Below, in pieces: positions 55,061 to 64,000 of a stretch of 64,000 bases of DNA. Numbering within the stretch: position 1 is the stretch's first letter; each line of letters starts with the position of its first letter. The stretch comes from Euglena gracilis. Taxonomy: Eukaryota; Euglenida; Euglenophyceae; Euglenales. The translations under genes and the position numbers were made by a program. A model generated the notes under the pieces. It did not search any database and had not been told where the DNA came from. It was given only the letters and a program-made list of their open reading frames with translations. Location of the stretch: positions 4,454,714-4,518,713 of the forward strand of contig CP154954.1 in the NCBI GenBank assembly GCA_039621445.1, given 5' to 3'.

Positions 55061-55162
55061 CATGGTGGGCAACGTCTGGCACAGCACGCCGCGCATGGTG
55101 CCGCTGACGTATATGGTGTTGAGGGGGTCAGGGCCCAGGGAGACCAGCTGCTCCGCCAGCAC
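55061..55162 (-). CDS. Exon, 34 codons
   Basis: Acceptor GTTGCCGCAG|GTG, donor ACCATG|GTGCCC. Reads VLAEQLVSLGPDPLNTIYVS then GTMRGVLCQTLPTM. High GC3. Phase 0 to 0, joined to 55592-55680. Confidence 0.65.
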
Positions 55163-55591
55163 CTGCGGCAACGTGTTCATAAAGTTTCAATGGAGCACAA
55201 CGTCACATGGGAAAAATGACTGCCAAAAAAAAATCGGGGAATGGGGTGGTTCCTAACTTGAGAGGCGTCCGTATGTGGTTCCACAGCACATATTTTTCAA
55301 TAAACCAAAAAGGAAGCGGAAAACCGCTTTGAAAGATACCGGAAAAATTATGGTGTAAACTGGAATACTGATGTATGATCTCCAACCGAACAATATTCCA
55401 TTCAGAAGGAATAACGTTCAATGTTTATAAAAGTAACAGAAACAAGACGAACTAGACAGTAGATGTATGGCACTAAGGTCACACAGCAGTGGGGGGCGTT
55501 GTTTTGGGGGGGAAACGTGTGTGGGTGGGGCTGGGGGGGTGGAGTTTCCCACATATGCACTCCGTACGCCAGAGGAAGGGGCAGCTCATAC

Positions 55592-55680
55592 TATGCTGAC
55601 AGCCAGTTGGGCGCGGAGGAGGGTGGTGGGGTTGGCGACACACAAAAGGGGGAGGGAAATGATGCCCCAGAGTAGCAGCA
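55592..55680 (-). CDS. Exon with hydrophobic helix
   Basis: Acceptor CCACCCGCAG|TG, donor AGCATA|GTATGA. Reads LLLWGIISLPLLCVANPTTL then LRAQLAVSI. An ATG four codons upstream of the acceptor would make this a signal-peptide-like N-terminus (MPPAV...), so a first exon of a separate gene is an alternative. Confidence 0.6.
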
Positions 55681-55809
55681 CTGCGGGTGGCATGTGAGAC
55701 GAAACTCTGAAGAGAGGTAATCCGATACTGGTTGGTGATACCACGGCACCTTTTAACAGTGATATCTTTCATGCAATTATTAAAACCTTTCATATATACA
55801 TGTATAAAC

Positions 55810-56100
55810 CAGGCTGTTTTTCACCAACCCCGGGGGGGAGGGGGGGTCCGGAGTGCCTGTGAGTGCCTGCCCAGGCAGGCACTGTCCCCCCCCCCCCGGG
55901 GGGATCGGATTTCGGGCTGTGCCCAGGCACATTCCTTTGAAAATAGGCTATGTTTAGCTCCCCGGCGCCTTCGGCGCCAGGGTTGTGCTAGGACACTTTT
56001 GGCCATGTGCCCGGGGGGGGGCGGATTGGGAGTGCCTTGGAGTGCCTGCCCAAGCAGGCACCCCCCCCGGGGTGGAGTAAGCACCCGACTAAATACAGCC

Positions 56101-56102
<2 letters not shown>
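55810..56102. mobile_element. hAT-like MITE copy
   Basis: Starts CAGGCTGTTTTTCACC, ends CGACTAAATACAGCCTG. Flanks GTATAAAC (55802-55809) and ATATAAAC (56103-56110), 7 of 8 matching. Interior has TGCCTGCC/GGCAGGCA inverted motifs and a GGCGCCTTCGGCGCC hairpin. Confidence 0.75.
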
Positions 56103-56625
<523 letters not shown>

Positions 56626-56798
56626 TAATATGCATCAACTATAACCTTTCATCACTGCATGCCAGGTTGCAGGGTCGCCTCATTACACATTTCCTTCGTG
56701 TGGAGAGCTCCTTTGCAATGGAGTTTCCACAGTCTACAGTCTGGGATTAGCTGCTGATTTTGCAAACTCAGGACCAGCTGTGCGTCGGCTTGGCTTAC

Positions 56799-56857
56799 CT
56801 CAGAGCTGTCCTGATTGAGCGTGGGAACAAACTCCTTGCAGCCATAGACACACAGCC
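56799..56857 (-). CDS. Candidate exon, 59 nt
   Basis: Excellent donor CTGAG|GTAAGC; acceptor CTGGGAG|GG. Reads LCVYGCKEFVPTLNQDSSE. Lower GC3 than the others, and exit phase does not match 55680. Confidence 0.35.
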
Positions 56858-57799
56858 CTCCCAGGTGAAACAACAAGGGTGACACAGAGTGCCAATCCCG
56901 AAAAACGCGCAGGTGTGCATTTTTGGAATAGACACAAAGGCTGCGCGAAAGGGAATGCGCGTCCGCGCATGACGTGCAGGACACGCTGGCTGGCACATTG
57001 TTTGCCTGCCATGGATATGAAGCGTGGACTGCTAGGATGTGGCCTTGGGTGTGCAGAATATGGGAGTCTGAAAGGAGGTGGACGTGCGCACTTTTAAGGA
57101 GGTTTCTGACCCTTGGGGTGCGCAGTTATTAGGGCATTCCACTTGTGCCATGCGATGCCCCTGAAAAAAATTGCTAACAAAAAGGCCACCAACGCGTCGT
57201 GGCGCGTCGTGGGGATTGCCTTGCCCCAATCTCAAGCCAATTGTGTGGGTGGTGGCACTGGGTTCTGGAGTGCGAGACACGACTGCTCACATCGCGGAGA
57301 ATGTGCACCTGCGCAGTCCGCCGCACTCTCGTGGACGGCGTGTGTCTCATTTGCTGTGCTTTGCCTTGTGTGCTCAGTTGTTTGGCATGGCCCTGTGTGA
57401 CAACCTCCCACAGGGTGCTAATAGGCGACACAAGAAGGGGATTGCACCGGTACGTACTCACTCCGCTGTTCCATGTTTGACTGTTTGACTGCAGTCTCAG
57501 CAGACGGGGTGTATGGAGAGAATGTGTGCAGACATGCTTTCCTTGGCCTTCACAACGGCCATGGGTGGTGTTGTTTTCAGTGCAGGGTGTCGACTCTGAG
57601 TACCTGTCCCAAAAAGGTTCCGTGTAATGGGGGACGTTTGTTACAAGGCCAGGGTGATTCGCTCGAGGGATTCCTCGTCCCCCACTGCCATTCGATCCTC
57701 GCAGGGATGTGTACACCCCAGCCGTGTGGTTTCAAAGGCATGTAAGGGGGGGCTGGGATAAGTGCGCAGTGCCCAACTTTGACTCGACCCACCCCCCAG

Positions 57800-58001
57800 C
57801 GGCGCCGCGCTGGCACTGCCCTGTACCCCTGGTACTGTGCAGGGAGCTGTACTGGCTGCTGCGGGCCCAGCACCAGCTGCGCCTGAAGCGGTACTGGGCC
57901 GCGTGGATGAAGCTCATGGCGCGCCGCGCAGCCCTCCGCTGGCACGCCCTGCGCCGCGGCCATCGCGCTGACAACCTCTGGCAGTTTGGGGCATGGGGCA
58001 C
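57800..58001 (+). CDS. Plus-strand exon, basic aromatic helix
   Basis: Acceptor CACCCCCCAG|CG, donor GGGCAC|GTACAGG. Reads ELYWLLRAQHQLRLKRYWAA then WMKLMARRAALRWHALRRGH. About 90 percent of third positions are G/C in this frame, against about 73 percent in the best minus frame. It therefore belongs to a gene on the opposite strand, or separates two minus-strand genes. Basic, Trp-rich helices; family not recognised. Confidence 0.5.
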
Positions 58002-60628
58002 GTACAGGAACCCCCAAAACTCAATGGGGTCCGTGGGGACCCGACCCCCTCCCTCTCTCTCCCACCAGGCCATTCCATATTTTTGGGCTTGCACGGTGCT
58101 GTGGTGGATGGGGGGGCAAGGCGTTTTTAAACATTGGAGCCCGGGGGGGGGGGGGTTGGTAACCTGCTAGACCCCCTCCACCCGGGGATACGCCCAAAGG
58201 CCTTTTGATCCCCTGCCAAAGGAGGGGGTTTGTCCATTTTTATTTTGTTGGGTCCCAGAATCGACCCTTAAAAACGTGGATCCCTTCGACCCCCCCCGGG
58301 GGGGGAGGGTAGTGGGCACCTCCTGGGCAGGCCCCAGTCTTAAACAGAAGGTGCGGAGTGTATATTTTGTGCTTATTTTCGCTTATTTTAGCCCATCAGT
58401 GCGCCCAGCACTCCTCCCTCCATACAGCCAGAATCACCACCAGCCAGCCAAGGAATGGCCTCAAGAGTGCGCACTTGCGCATTTTAGTCCTCAGAGAGTC
58501 CTCAGAGAGGGGGTCGTTTTATGTTGTTTGTGAGGGTTGTTCTGGGAAGAAAGTTGGTGGCAGAAAGGGGTTGAAGCGGGGCTCTGCTCGGTGGCTTTAG
58601 AAACCAGTGGCACACAGCAAAAGAGAGCAAGATAGCCCCTCCTACCTCCCCCCCACCTTGTCCAACGACCACTAAATAGACACACACCGTATGCCCCATA
58701 TACTAATCGGCATACCCGAACCAGGTGGTCCCACACGGTGATGCGCCATGGTGCATATGAGAAGGCATGCTGAGCGGACGTTGTGCACGACTGGAGGGAT
58801 GCTGTTCCTGCATGTGTCGCGGAGGGGTGAGGTGCACCGTGTGAAATGTAAACAGAAGGCAGCCTGAGGAGTGTAACGAGTCCTCCCCACGGACATCTGG
58901 TGTGGGTTTCGACACATCCTCCCTATTACTCTTTTAACGCATGCCACATGCATGTCTCAATTACAAACCATCGCACCTTTGTGCCCTGCTTCCAACGCAG
59001 GGCACCGAACACCCCCTCCAGTCTAACCATATGGACCACGGTACCCGCTCCCACAATCACCCCCGGGAGCCACAATTACCGTCCAAAAACTTCAGGAAAA
59101 AGCCGGGACGGGGAGGGGGTGAATGTGCACCTGCGCAGTCACTGGACACTACTGAACAGGGGGGACAGCTCAAAGGTTTCACCTGACCAGGGTTTGTCCC
59201 TGTAAAACAGCGTTTTGTGTCGCACCGACTTCGGCAGTGCATTTTTCCCCAAAATGTTACCAAAATGGGTATCATTGACCCCCATTTTTTTTTCTGGATG
59301 AATCGACTTTTTTCGTTTTGAAAACGGTGGTTTACCACCTCTGCCGACCGATGGGTTTCAACTGCCAGGTGTTCCAGGTGTTCCGTGTTATGGAACCATT
59401 TCCTTTGTTTTTGTGTGACGACGTTGAAGCTCTTTGAAGAAGCTGGACCACCCCTTGAGGGCGGTTTGTATTGGGGGGTCTGGGGTCCTTTTCTATACAA
59501 ATCAGGTTCGACCCACGACGCGCCTTCCATGTTTTGCATGTGAAACATGTGTGGAAATGTATGAGGGCATACTTACCCCCTGGAAACTGTCGCCAGACGA
59601 ATCAGCGAGCATAGAGATATGAAGACGGAGCAGCGTGTACCAGACAGAAAACAAGCATTGCACCTGGGACCTAGATAAAGTCGCATGCCCCTCCCTCCAC
59701 TGACCAGACGTCCAGTACCTGATTGGATGCCAAATTGGTACCAAAGACGTTCCCATGTAAACTCTGGAGTGGAACCAAAAACCTTCAGGGCGGTTTGTAT
59801 TGGGGGGGGGGGGCTGGGTTCTTTTCTAAACAAATCAGGTTCGACCCGCGACGCGCCTTCCATGTTTTACATGTGAAACATAGTGTGAAAATGTATGAGA
59901 GCATACCTGCCCCCTGGGAAACTGTCGCCAGACAAATCAGGAAGTACACAGGTATGAAGACGGGCAGCGTGTACCAGACCAGAAGACAATTTTGTATGGG
60001 TTCTGGGTCAGACGGGGGGAAAATGACATTTTTTTCGAACCTCAGCTGACACAAAAAAAATCAGTAAAGCGATGCCTTTTCACATTCTGAATCAGAAGGC
60101 AGAAGAAATTGTCAATTTTTAACCAGGGGAATATTTTTCCACAGAAATATGAATATGCTATCCTCAAAAATTGAAGTGAAAATTGAAAAAGTGAAAACCC
60201 CCTCCAGAAGCCATCCCCCCAGCGGCACCTGACCTGCCTGGGGGGCCCAGCACACCCTCTCTCAAAAACATCCCTCTCACAAGAATCAAAATTTGAAACT
60301 TTAAATGTGTTGCTTCATGGACCAGGAGAAAAGTCCACCTGAGATGCTGGAAACTTTGGGTCTGATTTCTCAAATTCCGGTCGGAATGGTTTGTAGGCTG
60401 ACCCCACACAGCAGAGGCCCAAACTAGAATTGCCCTGAGGTTGAAACGGACCTAGAAATGACTCCAGAAATGGACGCCCCAAAGTCGGCGGATCAGGGGC
60501 AACGACACAAAGCCGGGCAAAAACAACCCTTTGAGGGGCGGGGCGGCATGTCTGGTAAATAGAATGACACTCCAGTAGGCCTGGACCGGTCAGTGACATA
60601 CAGGCACCGGCGACTGCTATCGGGCCAC
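58002..60628. other. No supported exon
   Basis: Contains GTGCACCTGCGCAGTC repeats shared with 57.3 kb. It also has two similar copies of a sequence around GGCGGTTTGTATTGGGGGG...CAAATCAGGTTCGACCC...GAAACTGTCGCCAGAC at about 59.46-59.63 and 59.79-59.97 kb, a direct repeat about 330 bp apart. Confidence 0.5.
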
Positions 60629-60723
60629 AGTTGAGCGCGTTTGCAACAGGTGGGCCCCGAACAGGTGGGCTTTGGCCAACCCGGCATCACAGATACCCAC
60701 CGCCGAAATGAACAGCACGGGAA
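60629..60723 (-). CDS. Exon with hydrophobic segment
   Basis: Acceptor CGCTCCAG|TT, donor TCAACT|GTGGCC. Reads PVLFISAVGICDAGLAKAHL then FGAHLLQTRST. Possible membrane helix. High GC3. Confidence 0.55.
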
Positions 60724-61382
60724 CTGGAGCGAGAACACAGGGCAAGCCTGCAGTTCAGGCTGAGAAAAAGATCAATAATCGCTGCCAATGGCCAGCGACA
60801 TTGCTGCGCAGGCGACACCGCCTCGCGCCCAGGCTTCTGGTTACCTGCGGTGTGTCGGGGTGGAACCCCTTGGGGGACCTTCGCTAAAACGACCCATCTG
60901 TAAGACCCTCAAAACCAACAAATTCCCTCATATTTCACCTTTTGTATTAAACTCTGTAGCTTGGGACCAATTTTTCTCTTTAGAAATAGCTTGAAAAAGG
61001 CACTGAAAAGGGAACCTAATAATAATACCTCTGGTGCACACAAACATACACATACATCCGCAAAAAAAAAACTGCGAACCCAGACTTGGTATGCCTAATG
61101 CCTAGTGAAACGTCCCTCACACCCACACTTTCCCTTCAATTTTTGAACCATTTTTAAAATATAAAAAAAACTCTGGTACTCAACACGCTTCTTCAACCTT
61201 GACCACACTCATACCTTGGGGCTTGGTGTCTTAATTTAAATTAATTAAAAGAAATGAAATTAATGAAATTAATGAAATAAAAATGAAAAAAATAATGAAA
61301 ATAATGAAAAAATAAAATTAATGAAATTAATGCAACTTCCCCCAATACCGGTTTTCTGTGGTAGAAAGAAGCCTGCCCATAC

Positions 61383-61517
61383 CAGCTTCGCGAGAGCGGC
61401 CCCGACGTAGAGGGAGAGCACCACCAGTGGGAGCCACCCGAGGGCGGAGAGGCCGGCCCCCGCCCGCCGCCCCTCCGGCCCCCCGCTCGCATCCACGGGT
61501 TTGTTGCGGGGGGGGGC
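61383..61517 (-). CDS. Exon, 45 codons, membrane helix
   Basis: Acceptor CCCCCTCCAG|GCC, donor AAGCTG|GTATGG. Exactly 45 codons, phase 0 to 0. After a Gly/Arg-rich start it reads LSALGWLPLVVLSLYVGAAL, a clear hydrophobic helix. Confidence 0.65.
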
Positions 61518-61884
61518 CTGGAGGGGGTCCCCCCACCCATGAACCACCTGAGAGGGGATCCCGGGGGACCCACTCAATTGTCCCCGAAAATGGCCAAAAA
61601 TCGCGAAAAATGTCGAAAATTGCACATTTTCGAAAATTTTTCAAAAAATAGCATATGCCACTCCCCCCTGGGGGACATCCCCCGGCGGGGCTCGGCCAAA
61701 CCCACCCACCGGTCCACGAATAAAAAAACCCCTACTCGCGTAGCCTGCACCGTAGAGGAATCGCCCCGCCACCCACACGAGGCCCAACGTCGCTGCAAGC
61801 TTGGGGCAGGGCCACTGGAGGGACCAACCTTGTGGACCGCCGGCAGCTTCATTGCATCACATGTGATAAAGCAAAAATAACTGA

Positions 61885-61916
<32 letters not shown>

Positions 61917-62157
61917 ACGAAAATGTGGCGACACAAAAAAAGAGAAACAACACAAAAATGAGAAACTACACAAAAATGAGAAACTCTTACAGCTTCTGTA
62001 GATTTCTCCAGAAGGAGAAACTCAACGAGTGCCTTTCATGGGGACAACAACGTTTGACCTTGGTTTGGAACGTTGACTTTTTCAGAAACATTTTCCATCG
62101 TTGACAGCTGGACAAAGTTTTGGAGACCAATGGACATTTCTTTCGGCCATGCAACAC

Positions 62158-62278
62158 AGCAGCAGCAGCAGTGGGAGGACGCGCGCGGAGCGGCCCCCTC
62201 GGGGAACAGCAGCCCGTCCACCAGCATCAGGATCTGGACGGGCCCCCAGGACTCCAGCGTGTTGCGCCCAGGGCGGCG
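62158..62278 (-). CDS. Exon with Cys run at its end
   Basis: Acceptor GGAAACCAG|CGC, donor CTGCT|GTGTTG. Reads NTLESWGPVQILMLVDGLLF then PEGAAPRASSHCCC. The (CTG)n run at the 3' end encodes the Cys repeat. An earlier donor CTG|GTGGAC is possible. Confidence 0.55.
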
Positions 62279-62879
62279 CTGGTTTCCAGAAAGGGAAGAT
62301 CCCCCTGGGGTTGAGACAAGGAAGACCAGGAGCACAAAAAAAATAACGGATAAGATAACAAAGCGCCTTTAAAAACCATGAATTTCTTGGCCAAAATGAC
62401 TTAAAAATCCCTTTAAAGCCTTAAGATCTTTAAAAAAAAAGTTCTCGAAATTACAGCCAAAATGAAGCCGTAAAACCTCGGCAAACCAAAAAGTAAGATG
62501 GGGGGAAAATGATTTCTGGCATCACTGGAAGATTGTCAAGAATAGGGTCCTCAACTTTTTTGATTTGACCCTGTTCGATCCCGGGAAGGCTCCCTTTGAA
62601 CGTCCATGAAAACACACACCTAGAAATGACTAAAAAAAAAACCTCAGAATACGCCTTAAAACATTAAAACTCTTTAAAAGTTTACGCCTTAAGGAGTACC
62701 CTGGTTCTGAGTGTCAAAAATTGATTTTGGGACACAGACTCCAAAACATGCATCTGGTGCGCAAAAATATTCGGAGATGACAGACTCAAGTTAATGTTTT
62801 GGACAGGGCCAGAAACGTCGACAAAAAGAATGAATGAATCCTTGATTTTGGTCCCCAGCAGGGATTATTCTCAAAGGCT

Positions 62880-63070
62880 CCTGGAAAAAGGTGCGGCTGG
62901 ACACCCACCCTCCCCACTTGGGGATGGGGGTCCAGAGGGAGGGGTCCGGCCGGCTGGGAGCTGGGCCCGGCGGGGACCAAAAAACCCAAATTCAGTTGGG
63001 TTGGGATTTTTAACCAAAAGTTGAAAGGGAAAACCCAAGCCCGACCCAAAAGAGGGTTTTTGGGGGCAAT
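62880..63070. repeat. GGTGCTGGCTGG repeat family, copy 3
   Basis: GATGGGGGTCCAGAGGGAGG, CCGGCTGGGAGCTGGGCC and TTCAGTTGGGTTGGGATTTT follow the same order. A partial further copy lies at about 63170-63280. Confidence 0.6.
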
Positions 63071-63400
63071 TTACCCCCATTATTTCAAACTATTTTCAGG
63101 CCCAGCTTTGCTTTGCTCTGCTTCGCTGGCTTTGCTTTGCTTTGCTTCGCGCTTTATTTCAGTTGGGGGTGTGGACCCCCCAGGGGGGGGTCTGCAGCCT
63201 GGCTGGGAGGTGCTGGCTGGAAAAAAGTTGCTGTCTGGCTGGACCCCCGGGGGAGGGTCCCCTCCGGCTTCAGCTGGTCCCCCTGGAGACGAAGTTTCAT
63301 TTCAATATTGTCATAATTGTTTGTTGCAATTATTGTTGTTCAAGTCTGGAGACCGCCTTCATCGTGGAGACTGCGGTCCACATTGATTGACTTGCATTAC

Positions 63401-63591
63401 ATTTGGAATGTGCCCAGCAGCAGCATGCTCAGCAGCTGCGGGAGCAAGGCTTCGACTTGAACGCAAAGGTTGCGGGTTGGGTCCATGGCGGCACCGATGG
63501 CAGTTCCCCAGGGTGGGCCCTGACCCTGGTGTGCGCGCTGCACAGAATTGAACTTCTCGTGGTCCTTGTCGTCCTTGCTCCCGGCACGGGC
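63401..63591 (-). CDS. Exon, 63 codons, most upstream in the window
   Basis: Acceptor GATGGAAG|GCC, donor CCAAAT|GTAATG. Reads AGSKDDKDHEKFNSVQRAHQ, a polar stretch, then NLCVQVEALLPQLLSMLLLG, a hydrophobic helix. High GC3. Transcription continues from beyond 64 kb. Confidence 0.65.
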
Positions 63592-64000
63592 CTTCCATCC
63601 CATTCCCCATGAGATCCAGGGTGGGTGCCAGAAGGGAAGAGCCTTCTTGCAAATGCTGGGCCATTTTGGGCCGTTTTTGGGGTCAAAAAACCGAAGTTTC
63701 CAAAAAAAATACTCAGAAATGAAGCAAAATCAAAAGAAAACTTCTGGAGTCCGAAATTGAAGCACTTACGATGACTATTCAATGGTATTTTGATTTCCCC
63801 GCAACGCCTGGCCCGAAATATGGCCGATTTACGGCCGAAACCAGTGGTGACTTAGCCGTTTTCGGGATAGCGGGGCACAGATTTTTTTACAGGAGAGTTG
63901 ACAAAAGTGGACATCCCGAACCCTTGGGGGGGGGGGATTCGGGATGACCACTTTCTTTCTTTCTGGAGATCAGCTTTAGGAGCAAAAAATTGCTCGGTAT

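Overview
The window looks like nuclear DNA of a eukaryote, probably a protist or alga with large introns; I cannot name the species. There are no bacterial-style operons, rRNA genes or tRNAs that I can see. Short, GC-rich coding segments (about 30-210 nt, one of 481 nt), with mostly G or C at third codon positions, are scattered about every 0.5-2 kb. They sit in long, lower-complexity DNA full of G/C homopolymers, microsatellites and interspersed repeats. Common GC-AG splice sites and transposon-derived introns would fit a dinoflagellate or haptophyte-like genome. That is inference, not proof.

Almost all coding segments are on the minus strand. In four runs the predicted splice sites join with matching phase over several consecutive exons: 42793 to 41306; 38399 to 34324; 28274 to 26207; 19421 to 16408. 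Shorter runs are 50332-44291, 55680-55061, 11771-10731, 4737-3735 and 3228-1992. I read this as one very long gene, or two or three head-to-tail genes, transcribed from high to low coordinates. Its start lies beyond 64 kb and its end beyond position 1.

In order of translation: (i) 63.6-44.3 kb encodes several hydrophobic, membrane-helix-like segments; (ii) 43.4-36.3 kb encodes Cys-, Ser/Thr- and Pro-rich, extracellular-looking sequence with CxxC and YCP motifs; (iii) 35.1-26.2 kb encodes a beta-rich, lectin-like (LamG/ConA-like) stretch and a 160-codon Pro/Ala-rich linker; (iv) 25.3 kb encodes one more membrane-helix-like segment; (v) 20-2 kb encodes amphipathic helices resembling HEAT/ARM-type alpha-solenoids. 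I recognise no named family. A separate plus-strand exon lies at 57.8 kb.

The introns hold the most interesting material. A family of short DNA-transposon-like elements has CAGGCTT.../...AAGCCTG termini and 8-bp target-site duplications, which are hAT-like hallmarks. Perfect or near-perfect copies sit at 1119-1438, 31318-31577, 36029-36326 and 55810-56102. Two further copies, at 18760-19335 and probably 39917-40494, span an intron almost exactly, with the GC donor and AG acceptor inside the terminal inverted repeats. Retained ends (7 nt) plus the duplication (8 nt) add 15 nt, which keeps the reading frame. A decayed hAT transposase C-terminus lies at 48.35-48.56 kb. Other repeats include two TIR/foldback families, tandem arrays, an interstitial TTAGGG array and many hairpins.
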